NCBI RefSeq assembly: GCF_030581005.1
Contig: NZ_JAUQSX010000005.1
Location: forward strand, 310,001 to 374,000
DNA: 64,000 nt
DNA from: Hymenobacter mellowenesis
GTDB lineage: Bacteria > Bacteroidota > Bacteroidia > Cytophagales > Hymenobacteraceae
Reading direction: 5' to 3'
Position 1 is the stretch's first letter. Each line of letters opens with the position of its first letter. The notes beneath the pieces are model-generated. The model worked only from the letters and a program-made list of their open reading frames with translations. It did not search any database and was not told the origin of the DNA. Positions 1 to 9,273 of this stretch are shown here, in pieces. Position numbers and translations under genes: made by a program.

Positions 1-2
1 CC

Positions 3-2051
3 GCAGGCAGCACCGGCCTCGTGGTATCAGGCTCGAACGACCCAGCCGTGCAGACGCTGGTTACCGCCATCAACCAAGCACTGGGCAACGCCGGTACTAC
101 TATTGGTGCTGCTGCCAGCAACCTGCGCCAGGGCGACGACGCCCGCATGGCTACGCTGGTGAATGATATGAACAGCGGCAATGTTGGCGCTGTGATTTTC
201 TATAACGCAAACCCGGTGTTCAACCACCCGCTGGGCGCGAAAGTGAAGTCGGGCATTGCTAAAGTGCCGCTGACTATTTCGCTCAACGACCGTCTGGACG
301 AAACCGGCAGCCTCTGCCAGTACGCCGCTCCCGACAACCACTGGCTAGAATCGTGGAACGACTTTGAGCCCAAAGCCGGCTACCTCAGCCTGGCTCAGCC
401 GGTTATCACGCCGCTCTTCACCACGCGCCAGGCGCAGGAGAGCTTGCTGAAATGGGCCGGCAACAACACGTCTTACTACAAATACCTGCGTGCCAACTGG
501 CGCGGCATTACCCCGACGGACGCCGCTTGGGACAAAGCCGTGCACGACGGCGTAATGATGGGCACCGCGCTGCCCGCTGCTCAGGCACCAGCTACGGCCG
601 TGCTGAGCCCCGCCGCCGCCGCCGCCCAACTCAGCGGTGCCGCCAAGCCGAGCGGCATTGAGCTGGCATTGTACGAGAAAGTTGGTTTGAGCGCTACCGG
701 CAGCGAAGCCAATAACCCCTTCCTGCAGGAACTGCCCGACCCGATTTCGAAAGCTACCTGGGGCAACTACGTGGCCGTGCCGCGCAAGATGGCCGTGGAA
801 CAGAAGTGGGAGCAGGGCGATGTGCTGAAGGTGAGCGCCAACGGCTACAGCGTAGAACTGCCCGTGCTGATTCAGCCCGGACAGCCTAATGGCACGGTAA
901 GCATTGCCCTCGGCTACGGCCGTACCGCCGCCGGCAAGGCTGGCGACAAAGTAGGGGAGAATGCCGCCCCGCTGGCCATGACGGCCAATGGCATTCAGTA
1001 CATGAATGTGGTGACGCTGGCCAAAACCGAAGCTACTTCGCCCATTGCCCAGACTCAGACGCACCAGACCCTGATGGACCGCAAGCCGGTGGTGCAGGAG
1101 AACTCGCTGGCGAATTACAAGAGAAATCCTAAGGAAGTAACCGAGTACGAGAAGATTTCCACGCCTGACGGCCTAGAGGCTCCGAATAAGGTTTCGCTGT
1201 GGCAGGACTACCAGTACAACAACCACCACTGGGGCATGGCCATCGACCTGAACTCATGCATTGGCTGCGGCTCGTGCGTGGTAGGTTGCCAGACCGAGAA
1301 CAACACCGCCGTGGTGGGCAAGCAGCAGGTTATCAACCGCCGCGAGATGCACTGGATGCGTATCGACCGCTACTACAGCTCCGATACGCACAAGGATTCC
1401 TTTGAAACCAAAGGCAAGGTTGATACCTACGCCGCCATGGAGGACCCTTCGGAGAACCCACAGGTGATTCACCAGCCCATGATGTGCCAGCAGTGCAACC
1501 ACGCGCCCTGCGAAACGGTGTGCCCGGTACTGGCTACCACACACAGCTCGGAAGGTCTCAACCAGATGACCTACAACCGTTGCATCGGCACGCGCTACTG
1601 CGCTAACAACTGCCCTTACAAAGTGCGTCGCTTCAACTGGTTCTCGTACTACTCGAATGAGAAGTTCGAAATCGTGAACGGCCACATGTTCACCGACCTT
1701 GGCCGCATGGTGCTGAACCCGGACGTAACCGTACGGGCCCGTGGCGTGATGGAGAAATGCTCGTTCTGCGTGCAGCGCATCCAGCTCGGCAAGCTTGAAG
1801 CCAAGAAGCAAAAGCGCCGCCCCGTTGATGGCGAGATTGTGACGGCCTGCGCCCAGTCGTGCCCCACCGAAGCCATCGTGTTCGGTGACATGAAGGACCC
1901 GAAGAGCCGTATCAGCCAGCTGCTGCGTCGCGAAGACGGCGAGCGCGCTTTCCACTCGCTCGACTCCATCAACGTGCAGCCGAATGTGACCTACCTGACG
2001 AAGATTCGTAACGCCGAGTCGGAGTTCTTTGCTAAAGAAGAAAACGCTTAA
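3..2051 (+). CDS. actB: Alternative Complex III subunit ActB, iron-sulfur protein (5' end cut off)
   Basis: The frame is open to the left edge, so the N-terminal part is missing. ActB is the large periplasmic subunit of Alternative Complex III, the quinol:electron-acceptor oxidoreductase that replaces the bc1 complex in many Bacteroidota. The first ~400 visible residues match the molybdopterin-oxidoreductase-like part of ActB, which in this family binds no Mo cofactor. The last ~270 residues are a ferredoxin-type module: CIGCGSCVVGC near visible residue 412, CQQCNHAPCETVCP near 490, CIGTRYCANNCP near 520, then CSFC and CAQSCP. In the third group Thr replaces the second Cys, as expected for the [3Fe-4S] cluster of the family. 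actC follows 12 bp downstream in the expected ACIII order. Confidence 0.95.
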   Translation, partial: AGSTGLVVSGSNDPAVQTLVTAINQALGNAGTTIGAAASNLRQGDDARMATLVNDMNSGNVGAVIFYNANPVFNHPLGAKVKSGIAKVPLTISLNDRLDETGSLCQYAAPDNHWLESWNDFEPKAGYLSLAQPVITPLFTTRQAQESLLKWAGNNTSYYKYLRANWRGITPTDAAWDKAVHDGVMMGTALPAAQAPATAVLSPAAAAAQLSGAAKPSGIELALYEKVGLSATGSEANNPFLQELPDPISKATWGNYVAVPRKMAVEQKWEQGDVLKVSANGYSVELPVLIQPGQPNGTVSIALGYGRTAAGKAGDKVGENAAPLAMTANGIQYMNVVTLAKTEATSPIAQTQTHQTLMDRKPVVQENSLANYKRNPKEVTEYEKISTPDGLEAPNKVSLWQDYQYNNHHWGMAIDLNSCIGCGSCVVGCQTENNTAVVGKQQVINRREMHWMRIDRYYSSDTHKDSFETKGKVDTYAAMEDPSENPQVIHQPMMCQQCNHAPCETVCPVLATTHSSEGLNQMTYNRCIGTRYCANNCPYKVRRFNWFSYYSNEKFEIVNGHMFTDLGRMVLNPDVTVRARGVMEKCSFCVQRIQLGKLEAKKQKRRPVDGEIVTACAQSCPTEAIVFGDMKDPKSRISQLLRREDGERAFHSLDSINVQPNVTYLTKIRNAESEFFAKEENA

Positions 2052-2063
2052 TACTTACCATAT

Positions 2064-3518
2064 ATGCAGCACGTATCATCCTTACGCGAGCCGCTCGTAA
2101 CTGGCGGTAAGACGTTACACGACGTAACGCAGGACATCTGCTACCAGGTAGAGGCCAAGCCCAACCTGCGCTGGATGGCCGCCCTGAGCGTGGCCCTGTT
2201 TTTCCTGGGCGTTTTCTTCTATTCCGTGTACCGCACCGTGTGGTACGGCATCGGCGAGTGGGGCCTGAACAAAACCGTTAACTGGGCCTGGGACATCACC
2301 AACTTCGTGTGGTGGGTAGGTATCGGCCACGCCGGCACCCTGATTTCGGCCGTACTGCTGCTGTTCCGTCAGAAATGGCGGAGCTCCATCAACCGCGCGG
2401 CGGAAGCCATGACCATCTTCGCCGTAATCTGCGCCGCCATGTTCCCGGTGTTGCACATGGGCCGTCCGTGGTTGGCATTCTACGTTTTCCCGTTCCAGAA
2501 CACGCTGGGTTCGCTGTGGGCTAACTTCAACTCGCCCCTGTTGTGGGACGTGTTCGCCATCTCGACCTACTTCACCGTGTCGCTGGTGTTCTGGTATATC
2601 GGTCTGATTCCCGACTTCGCTTCGATTCGTGACCGCGCCAAGGGCCCTATCGCCAAGTTCAGCTACTCCATGCTGAGCTTCGGCTGGAAAGGTTCGGCCA
2701 AAGCCTGGTCGCGCTACGAAACCGTTTCGCTGATTCTGGCTGGTGTTTCGACCCCGCTCGTACTCTCGGTACACACCATCGTATCGATGGACTTTGCAAC
2801 CTCAGTAGTTCCGGGCTGGCACACCACCATCTTCCCTCCCTACTTTGTGGCGGGTGCTATCTTCTCGGGTTTCGCCATGGTGCTTACGCTCATGCTGATT
2901 ACCCGCGTGGTATTCCGTCTTGAAGACTACATCACGCTGGAGCACATCGCACTGATGAACAAAATCATGATGGTAACCGGCTCCATCGTGGGTGTGGCTT
3001 ACATCACGGAGTTCTTCATTGCCTGGTACTCACAGGTTGAGTTTGAGCAATACGCCTTCATCAACCGCGCTACCGGTCCGTACTGGTGGGCCTACGCCTC
3101 GATGATGACCTGCAACGTGATTACGCCACAGCTGGTGTGGTTCCGCCGCGTGCGCTACAGCATTCCGCTGACGTTCATCCTGTCCATCATCGTAAACATC
3201 GGCATGTGGTTCGAGCGCTTCGTAATCATCGTGACTTCGCTGCACCGCGACTACCTGCCGTCGAGCTGGGCCATGTTCTCGCCTTCGATTATCGACATCG
3301 GCCTGTACGTAGGTACGCTCGGCCTGTTCTTCACGCTGTTCCTGCTCTTCGCCAAGTTCTTTCCCGTGATTAACATGGCCGAAGTGAAAACCATCCTGAA
3401 GTACACCGGCGACAACGGCCCGACCTACAATCCCAAGGCCCACGCTGCGCACGCTCACCATCCTGCCACCCACGGGGCACCGGCTTCGGCACCTGTAACC
3501 TACAACCAGCATGACTAA
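2064..3518 (+). CDS. actC: Alternative Complex III subunit ActC, NrfD/PsrC-like quinol-binding membrane protein
   Basis: A 484-aa polytopic protein with about ten hydrophobic segments between residues 35 and 440. It belongs to the NrfD/PsrC family; in ACIII, ActC carries the menaquinol site and passes electrons to the ActB clusters. Its position between actB and actD supports the call. The C-terminal tail (about residues 450-484) is unusually rich in His and Ala (HAAHAHHPATHG). The gene overlaps actD by 8 bp (ATGACTAA), which suggests translational coupling. Confidence 0.95.
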   Translation: MQHVSSLREPLVTGGKTLHDVTQDICYQVEAKPNLRWMAALSVALFFLGVFFYSVYRTVWYGIGEWGLNKTVNWAWDITNFVWWVGIGHAGTLISAVLLLFRQKWRSSINRAAEAMTIFAVICAAMFPVLHMGRPWLAFYVFPFQNTLGSLWANFNSPLLWDVFAISTYFTVSLVFWYIGLIPDFASIRDRAKGPIAKFSYSMLSFGWKGSAKAWSRYETVSLILAGVSTPLVLSVHTIVSMDFATSVVPGWHTTIFPPYFVAGAIFSGFAMVLTLMLITRVVFRLEDYITLEHIALMNKIMMVTGSIVGVAYITEFFIAWYSQVEFEQYAFINRATGPYWWAYASMMTCNVITPQLVWFRRVRYSIPLTFILSIIVNIGMWFERFVIIVTSLHRDYLPSSWAMFSPSIIDIGLYVGTLGLFFTLFLLFAKFFPVINMAEVKTILKYTGDNGPTYNPKAHAAHAHHPATHGAPASAPVTYNQHD

Positions 3519-4038
3519 GCAATATGCCCTCGGCATCTTCGAGGACGAAGATGTGCTGCTGCACGCCGTCGAGAACGTGCGCGCGGCGGGAGTGAAAATC
3601 TACGATGTGTTTTCGCCCTATCCGGTACACGGTATCGACGATGCGCTCGGTATCGAACGCTCGCGCCTGCCCATCGCGGCCTTCTTCTTTGGCCTGACGG
3701 GATTGTCGTTCGCGCTGTGGATGCAGATTTACATGCTGGGTTTCGACTGGCCGATGATTATCGGTGGCAAGCCCCACATCGGTCTGCCCGCCTTCGTGCC
3801 GGTGGCCTTCGAGTTGACGGTGTTCTTCACCTGCCACGGCATGGCCCTTACCTTCTTCACGATTACTGGTCTGTACCCGCGCTTCAAAGTACCGGTGATG
3901 GATGTGCGCGCTACCGACGACAAGTTCGTGATGGCCATCGAGCTGGATGAAACCGGTTCGCAGTTTTCTCGGATGACTCAGCTGCTGCGCGATAACGGCG
4001 CTTCGGAAGTCAACCAAAAAGAAATGACCCAAAACTAA
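3511..4038 (+). CDS. actD: Alternative Complex III subunit ActD (DUF3341)
   Basis: A 175-aa protein with a soluble N-terminal domain (YALGIFEDEDVLLHAVENVR), two membrane segments at about residues 55-80 and 90-120, and a short soluble C-terminus. Size and layout fit DUF3341/ActD, the small two-helix subunit that holds the ACIII membrane part together. It overlaps actC by 8 bp and shares one base with the actE start (TAATG), so actC, actD and actE are very probably translated as a coupled unit. Confidence 0.93.
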   Translation: MTKQYALGIFEDEDVLLHAVENVRAAGVKIYDVFSPYPVHGIDDALGIERSRLPIAAFFFGLTGLSFALWMQIYMLGFDWPMIIGGKPHIGLPAFVPVAFELTVFFTCHGMALTFFTITGLYPRFKVPVMDVRATDDKFVMAIELDETGSQFSRMTQLLRDNGASEVNQKEMTQN

Positions 4039-4787
4039 TGACGCATCCGCTGAACCTGAGCCTGCGCGTTTCGGCGCTGCTGCTGTCCCTGGGGCTGGCC
4101 ACCACGGCTTGCACCCACGATGGAAACGACCCCGGCGTGGAGTACGCCCCGGAGATGTACGAGTCTATCCCGTACGAGCCCCTGCGCCAAACCAGCTTTA
4201 ACACCATTAACTCGTTTGGCATCAACGAGCGGACGCCGGCTAACGGCACCATCCCGCGCGGCAAGCTGAACTACTTCGACCACATCCCGAAGGACAGCGT
4301 TGGAATCGCCGAGCGTACGCTCCGTAATCCTTACGCTTATACCAAGGCTAACTTGGAAGAGGGCAAAGTGCTCTACACGCGTATCTGCTCGCACTGCCAC
4401 GGTGAACAAGGCGATGGCCAAGGCTTGGTCGGCGTGAAGTTTAAAGGTGTGCCGAATTACTCGGCTGGCGCTTACAAAACGATGAACGACGGGCATATCT
4501 ACCACGTCATTCAGTGGGGCCGCAACCGCATGATGCCGCACGGCTCGCAGGTGAACCCGGAAGAGCGTTGGAAAATAGCCATGTACGTGCGCGTGCTCCA
4601 GCGCGGCGAAGGCCCCGATGCTCTGAGCAAGCTGGTGGCCAAAGGCCCAACCAGCACCGTCACCAGCGACTCGACTGAAACCCGCGACGCCGCCAATACG
4701 GCACCGGTAGGCCAAGCCCAGGCCGGCATCGGCTCGGCTACCCCCGGCGAAGGCAAAACCCAAGCAACTAACGGCACCGCCAACTAA
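4038..4787 (+). CDS. actE: Alternative Complex III subunit ActE, mono-heme cytochrome c lipoprotein
   Basis: A 249-aa protein with an N-terminal lipoprotein-type signal ending at Cys25 (ATTAC) and one heme-binding CSHCH at residues 117-121. The Met in RMMPHG about 50 residues later is the likely sixth heme ligand. In ACIII, ActE is the cytochrome that hands electrons to the oxidase. This role matters here because the CoxB encoded downstream has no cytochrome c domain of its own. The last ~50 residues are low-complexity (Thr, Ala, Gly) and probably disordered. Start codon ATG overlaps the actD stop by one base. Confidence 0.94.
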   Translation: MTHPLNLSLRVSALLLSLGLATTACTHDGNDPGVEYAPEMYESIPYEPLRQTSFNTINSFGINERTPANGTIPRGKLNYFDHIPKDSVGIAERTLRNPYAYTKANLEEGKVLYTRICSHCHGEQGDGQGLVGVKFKGVPNYSAGAYKTMNDGHIYHVIQWGRNRMMPHGSQVNPEERWKIAMYVRVLQRGEGPDALSKLVAKGPTSTVTSDSTETRDAANTAPVGQAQAGIGSATPGEGKTQATNGTAN

Positions 4788-4793
4788 CGCACT

Positions 4794-6119
4794 ATGGCAA
4801 CTCTGACGCACCACGAAAGCGCCACGGCTGAACAGCTCGTCGTTACGGATGGCGCCCGTAAAACATTCTTTGCCATCATCGCCGCCGGCGTGTTGGTACT
4901 CATTCTCGGTATTCTGGCTCAGGTGATGGGCTGGGGTGCCGAAGAGCATGCTGCTGCCGCTCATGCTGCGGGTGGCCACGCCGCTGCCGCACATGAGGAA
5001 GGCAGCTCCACCCTTGTTAAGCGTATTCTGGTGAGCCTCTGGCACAGCAATGTGTTCTTCCTAGGTGTTTCCACCATCGGTACGGTGTTCATGGCCATCA
5101 ACTACGTGGCCTATGCAGGCTGGTCGGTGATGGTGAAACGCATCTCGGAAGCCCTTAGTGCCTGGATTATCCCCGGTGCTGTGATTATGCTGGTGGTATT
5201 CTTGGTTGGCCGTCACGATATTTTCCACTGGACCCATGAGGGTATTATGGACAAGATGGTGAATGGCAAGCCCAACCCTGGCTACGATGCCATCATTGCT
5301 GGCAAGAGCGGTTTCCTAAACCTGCCCTTCTATCTCATCCGCACGGTCGTTTACCTCGCCATCTGGGCTTTCTTCAGCTACAAGCTGCGTCAGCTGTCGC
5401 TGGCCGAAGACCAGCTGGGCGGCACGATTTGGTTCCACAAGAGCGTGAATGCTTCGGCTTTGTTCTTGGTGCTTTACGCTGTGACGTCGTCGATGTCGGC
5501 TTGGGACTGGGTGATGTCGGTTGACACGCACTGGTTCAGCACTATGTTTGGTTGGTATGTTTTCGCTTCGTGGTGGGTATCGGGCATTGCTGCTATTGCC
5601 CTCACGGCCATTTTCCTCAAGCAAGCGGGCTACCTGCGGGCTTTGACCACGAACCACTTGCACGATTTGGGCAAGCTGATGTTTGGCTTCAGCATTTTCT
5701 GGACCTACGTATGGTTTGCGCAGTTTATGCTGATTTGGTATGCCAACTTGCCTGAAGAAGCTGTGTACTACAACCAGCGCCTGGGTGGCTACGAAGGACG
5801 CTACACTGGCATGTTCTTCTTCAACATCATCATCAACTTCGTTTTTCCCTTCCTCGGGTTGATGACGCGCGACGCCAAACGTCAGATGATTATCATGAAA
5901 ATCGTTTGTATCGCCATTCTGGTGGGTCACTGGTCGGACTTTTATTTGATGTTCATGCCGGCAACTTTGCGTGGCGAGAATGGGTTCTTGATTGAAATTG
6001 GCATCGCTGCCATCTTCTTGGGCGCTTTCCTGATTCTATTCACGCGCCGTCTGGCTTCGGCTTCGCTCGTTCCGGTAAATCACCCCTTCCTGGACGAAAG
6101 CATTCACCACACTACCTAA
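4794..6119 (+). CDS. actF: Alternative Complex III subunit ActF, polytopic membrane protein
   Basis: A 441-aa protein with about ten membrane helices, related to ActC and placed last in the act operon. In known ACIII complexes ActF packs against ActC and faces the oxidase in the supercomplex. After the first helix (about residues 24-46) there is a His/Ala-rich loop with His at 52, 57, 62 and 67, a regular five-residue spacing. The gene starts 6 bp after actE. No terminator follows; the 86-bp spacer to coxB holds a heptad-repeat element instead, so act and cox genes may share a transcript. Confidence 0.93.
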   Translation: MATLTHHESATAEQLVVTDGARKTFFAIIAAGVLVLILGILAQVMGWGAEEHAAAAHAAGGHAAAAHEEGSSTLVKRILVSLWHSNVFFLGVSTIGTVFMAINYVAYAGWSVMVKRISEALSAWIIPGAVIMLVVFLVGRHDIFHWTHEGIMDKMVNGKPNPGYDAIIAGKSGFLNLPFYLIRTVVYLAIWAFFSYKLRQLSLAEDQLGGTIWFHKSVNASALFLVLYAVTSSMSAWDWVMSVDTHWFSTMFGWYVFASWWVSGIAAIALTAIFLKQAGYLRALTTNHLHDLGKLMFGFSIFWTYVWFAQFMLIWYANLPEEAVYYNQRLGGYEGRYTGMFFFNIIINFVFPFLGLMTRDAKRQMIIMKIVCIAILVGHWSDFYLMFMPATLRGENGFLIEIGIAAIFLGAFLILFTRRLASASLVPVNHPFLDESIHHTT

Positions 6120-6132
6120 GATTATAGTAGGA

Positions 6133-6203
6133 AGTATTGCGCCGCAATTGTCTCGTTGGCCTTGCGCACAATCCTCAATACTGAGTACACAATACAAAAA
6201 ACT
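6133..6203. repeat. Heptad-repeat element in the actF-coxB spacer
   Basis: From 6169 to 6203 the sequence runs in 7-bp steps: CAATCCT, CAATACT, GAGTACA, CAATACA, AAAAACT, ending 2 bp before the coxB ATG. AGTATTG at 6133-6139 is the exact reverse complement of the CAATACT unit at 6176-6182, so a hairpin can form. It resembles the elements at 12838, 60786 and 61198. Function is unknown. Confidence 0.55.
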
Positions 6204-6205
6204 CA

Positions 6206-7276
6206 ATGACTGCTCTGACCATTTTGCTGGTGTTGGTGTTGCTGTTGGTCGTGTTCGGCCTGCTGTTCCGCTTGCAGATTCTGACTTCCATCTTTTCGGG
6301 TACGTTCACCCGCGACATCGGCATGAGCAATAGCGTTAACGCTGTTCTGATGCTCGTTTTCCTCGTCTTTGGCGGTGCATGGTTTGCGTATTCGTTTGTT
6401 GAGAACTTCAACAAGATGAATCCGCCCATTGCTTCCATCCACGGCCACCAGATGGAGCGCATGTTCTGGACGACCATGGCGGTGATTGGCGTGGCCTTCG
6501 CCATTACCCAGACGCTGCTGTTTGTGTATTCCTATAAATACCAGCATAAAGAAGGTCGTCGCGCTTACTTCTTCGCCCACAATAACAAGATTGAAGTTAT
6601 CTGGACGGTGATTCCAGCCATCGTAATGGCCGCCCTGATTTTCGCCGGCTGGAAGGCATGGACTCGCATCACTGGCCCGGCCCCAAAGAACTCGGTGGTT
6701 GTGGAAGTGATGGGCAAGCAATTCAACTGGTTGGTGCGTTACCCCGGCCGCGACATGAAGCTTGGGGTGATTAACTACCGCATGATTGATGCCGTGAACG
6801 AATGGGGCTTCGACCTGAGCGACAAGTCGGCCATCGATGACTTCACCACCAATGAAATCCACGTGCCCAAGGGCGTGCCGGTACTAATTAAGATTCGTTC
6901 GCGCGACGTATTGCACGCTGTTTATATGCCGCATTTCCGCGTGCAGATGTACGCGGTGCCCGGTATGCCGACCCGTTTCTGGTTCACGCCTACGGTTTCT
7001 ACCGATGAGATGCGCGCCAAACTGGGCAACCCCAAGTTCAACTACGAACTGGCTTGCAACCAAGTGTGCGGCGGCAGCCACTTCGCCATGAAGGCCACGG
7101 TGATTGTTGATGAGCCGGACGATTACCAGAACTGGTATGCTGCTCAGCAATCTTTCTCTGCCAAAAACCCCGAGGTAATGGCCGCTTTCAAACAGAAAGC
7201 CAAAACGTTGGTTACCCCAATAGCTGCGCAGCCTGAAGTGGAGGCCGCACCTATGCCCTTAGCCGCCTCGAACTAA
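6206..7276 (+). CDS. coxB: Cytochrome c oxidase subunit II (CuA protein)
   Basis: A 356-aa subunit II of the aa3 oxidase. It has four hydrophobic segments (about 3-22, 42-63, 85-112, 130-150), an N-terminal pair more than the classical two-helix form, followed by the periplasmic CuA cupredoxin domain. The CuA loop reads CNQVCGGSHFAM (Cys284, Cys288, His292, Met295); Gln takes the place of the usual Glu, a position that binds copper through its backbone. The earlier His ligand is probably in DVLHAVYMPHFRVQM. There is no CxxCH, so this is not a caa3-type subunit and must take electrons from a separate cytochrome, most simply ActE. Confidence 0.95.
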   Translation: MTALTILLVLVLLLVVFGLLFRLQILTSIFSGTFTRDIGMSNSVNAVLMLVFLVFGGAWFAYSFVENFNKMNPPIASIHGHQMERMFWTTMAVIGVAFAITQTLLFVYSYKYQHKEGRRAYFFAHNNKIEVIWTVIPAIVMAALIFAGWKAWTRITGPAPKNSVVVEVMGKQFNWLVRYPGRDMKLGVINYRMIDAVNEWGFDLSDKSAIDDFTTNEIHVPKGVPVLIKIRSRDVLHAVYMPHFRVQMYAVPGMPTRFWFTPTVSTDEMRAKLGNPKFNYELACNQVCGGSHFAMKATVIVDEPDDYQNWYAAQQSFSAKNPEVMAAFKQKAKTLVTPIAAQPEVEAAPMPLAASN

Positions 7277-7297
7277 CTACTCAAACGGTATCCTGCT

Positions 7298-9190
7298 ATG
7301 TCAGACCTGACACCCAAACCCAATTTTTCGGCCAGCGTGCAAGCGTCGGGCGGCGTGGGCTCCGCCCCGGTGCCGACCACCGAGCACGGCGACCACCTGT
7401 TGCACGACGACCATGACCACGAGCACCACGACCAGCATTGGCTGTGGAAATACGTGTTCAGCCAAGACCACAAACAAATTGCCAAGCAATTCCTTATTAC
7501 GGGCATGTTTTGGGCAATTCTGGGCGGCACGCTTTCCAGCTTGTTCCGTCTCCAGTTGGGCTGGCCGGAAGGTTCGATGCAGTGGCTAACGCCTTTCCTC
7601 GGCCACTGGATTCAGGCCGGTAAGCTCAACCCGGAGTTCTATCTGGCGCTGGTGACGATGCACGGTACCATAATGGTATTCTTCGTGCTGACTGCTGGTT
7701 TGTCAGGTACGTTCTCTAACTTCCTGATTCCGCTGCAAGTTGGTGCCCGTGACATGGCATCCGGCTTCATGAACATGCTGTCGTACTGGTTCTTCTTTAT
7801 TTCCAGTGTGATTATGTTCTCATCGCTGTTCATTGAGACGGGCCCGGCTGCTGCCGGCTGGACAATCTACCCACCGCTGAGCGCACTGCCGCAGGCCATT
7901 CCCGGTTCCGGTATGGGCATGACGCTCTGGCTGGTGAGCATGGTGTTCTTCATCGTGTCGCAGCTGCTGGGTGGTGTTAACTATGTGACGACGGTTATCA
8001 ACTTGCGTACCCGCGGCATGAGCATGAGTAAGCTGCCGCTCACCATCTGGGCCTTCTTCCTGACGGCTATCCTCGGCATTCTGTCGTTCCCGGTACTGTT
8101 CTCGGCTGCGCTGCTGCTGGTGTTCGACCGTTCGTTCGGTACCTCTTTCTTCCTGTCGGATATATACATCGCCGGTCAGGCGTTGAGCAACCAAGGCGGT
8201 TCGCCGGTGCTGTTCCAGCACTTGTTCTGGTTCTTGGGTCACCCTGAGGTATACATCGTGATTATGCCTGCGATGGGCATGGTGTCGGAAGTTCTCTCGA
8301 CCAATGCTCGTAAGCCCATCTTTGGCTACCGCGCCATGATTGGTTCGCTGATTGGTATCTCGCTACTCTCATTCGTGGTGTGGGCTCACCACATGTTCGT
8401 AACGGGCATGAACCCCTTTCTGGGTTCGGTCTTTATGTTCCTGACGCTGATTATCGCCGTGCCGTCAGGGGTGAAGGTGTTCAACTGGCTGGCCACGCTG
8501 TGGCGCGGTAACATCCGCTTTACGGCCGCAATGCTGTTCTCGATTGGCTTCGTGTCGCTGTTCATCTCGGGTGGTCTGACGGGTATCATTCTCGGCAACG
8601 CTACGCTTGACATTCAGATGCACAACACTTACTTCGTGGTGGCTCACTTCCACTTGGTAATGGGTAGCTCGGCTTTCTTCGGTCTGTTTGCCGGTGTTTA
8701 TCACTGGTTCCCGAAGATGTTCGGCCGCATGATGGATGAGAAGTTGGGTTACATCCACTTCTGGCTGACGTTTGCTGGCGTATACCTCGTGTTCATGCCG
8801 ATGCACTACGTAGGTATCGCCGGCTTCCCCCGCCGTTACTACGCTTGGACGGGTTTTGATGCCTTCTCGCAATTCGCCGACATGAACAAGTTCATCTCGA
8901 TTGCGGCCATCATCGCCTTCCTAGGTCAGTTCATCTTCATCTTCAACTTCTTCTACAGCATTTTCCGCGGCCGTCGTGCCACCCAGAACCCCTGGAACTC
9001 GACTACGCTGGAATGGACGACGCCCATTGAGCCCGGCCACGGTAACTGGCCCGGCGAGATTCCCGCCGTCTACCGTTGGCCCTACGACTACAGCAAGCCC
9101 GGCTCTGATGTGGACTTTATCCCGCAGAACGTGCCGCTCTCGCAAACGCAGTCGTCGAACCTGCCCTACGAGCAAGAAATGGCCGACTAG
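7298..9190 (+). CDS. coxA: Cytochrome c oxidase subunit I (heme a / a3-CuB)
   Basis: A 630-aa catalytic subunit with about twelve helices. Visible signatures are GHPEVY in helix VI (CuB His, the cross-linked Tyr and the D-channel Glu of A1-type oxidases), the CuB pair in VWAHHMF, and VVAHFHLVMG with the heme a and a3 ligands. HPEVY rather than a YSHP motif places it in the A1 family of proton-pumping oxidases. The N-terminal extension before helix I is strikingly His-rich (eight His between residues 30 and 47). It follows coxB by 21 bp and is closed by a strong terminator. Confidence 0.96.
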   Translation: MSDLTPKPNFSASVQASGGVGSAPVPTTEHGDHLLHDDHDHEHHDQHWLWKYVFSQDHKQIAKQFLITGMFWAILGGTLSSLFRLQLGWPEGSMQWLTPFLGHWIQAGKLNPEFYLALVTMHGTIMVFFVLTAGLSGTFSNFLIPLQVGARDMASGFMNMLSYWFFFISSVIMFSSLFIETGPAAAGWTIYPPLSALPQAIPGSGMGMTLWLVSMVFFIVSQLLGGVNYVTTVINLRTRGMSMSKLPLTIWAFFLTAILGILSFPVLFSAALLLVFDRSFGTSFFLSDIYIAGQALSNQGGSPVLFQHLFWFLGHPEVYIVIMPAMGMVSEVLSTNARKPIFGYRAMIGSLIGISLLSFVVWAHHMFVTGMNPFLGSVFMFLTLIIAVPSGVKVFNWLATLWRGNIRFTAAMLFSIGFVSLFISGGLTGIILGNATLDIQMHNTYFVVAHFHLVMGSSAFFGLFAGVYHWFPKMFGRMMDEKLGYIHFWLTFAGVYLVFMPMHYVGIAGFPRRYYAWTGFDAFSQFADMNKFISIAAIIAFLGQFIFIFNFFYSIFRGRRATQNPWNSTTLEWTTPIEPGHGNWPGEIPAVYRWPYDYSKPGSDVDFIPQNVPLSQTQSSNLPYEQEMAD

Positions 9191-9213
9191 TTTGGTTGAA
9201 ATAATAAAGTCCC

Positions 9214-9244
9214 AAAACGGGCCGCCTGACCGGCGGCCCGTTTT
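9214..9244 (+). terminator. Intrinsic terminator after coxA
   Basis: A perfect 13-bp stem (9214-9226 with 9232-9244), 5-nt loop, GC core flanked by AAAA/TTTT. It lies 23 bp after the coxA stop and 29 bp before ctaA, so it should separate the act-cox structural genes from the heme A genes, at least in part. Confidence 0.85.
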
Positions 9245-9273
9245 GTTTTCTGCATAATCCCCAATCAAAAAAT

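Noticed and set aside
6148..6333. A 61-aa frame starting before coxB
   Set aside because: It lies in another frame over the heptad element and the start of coxB, with no domain.
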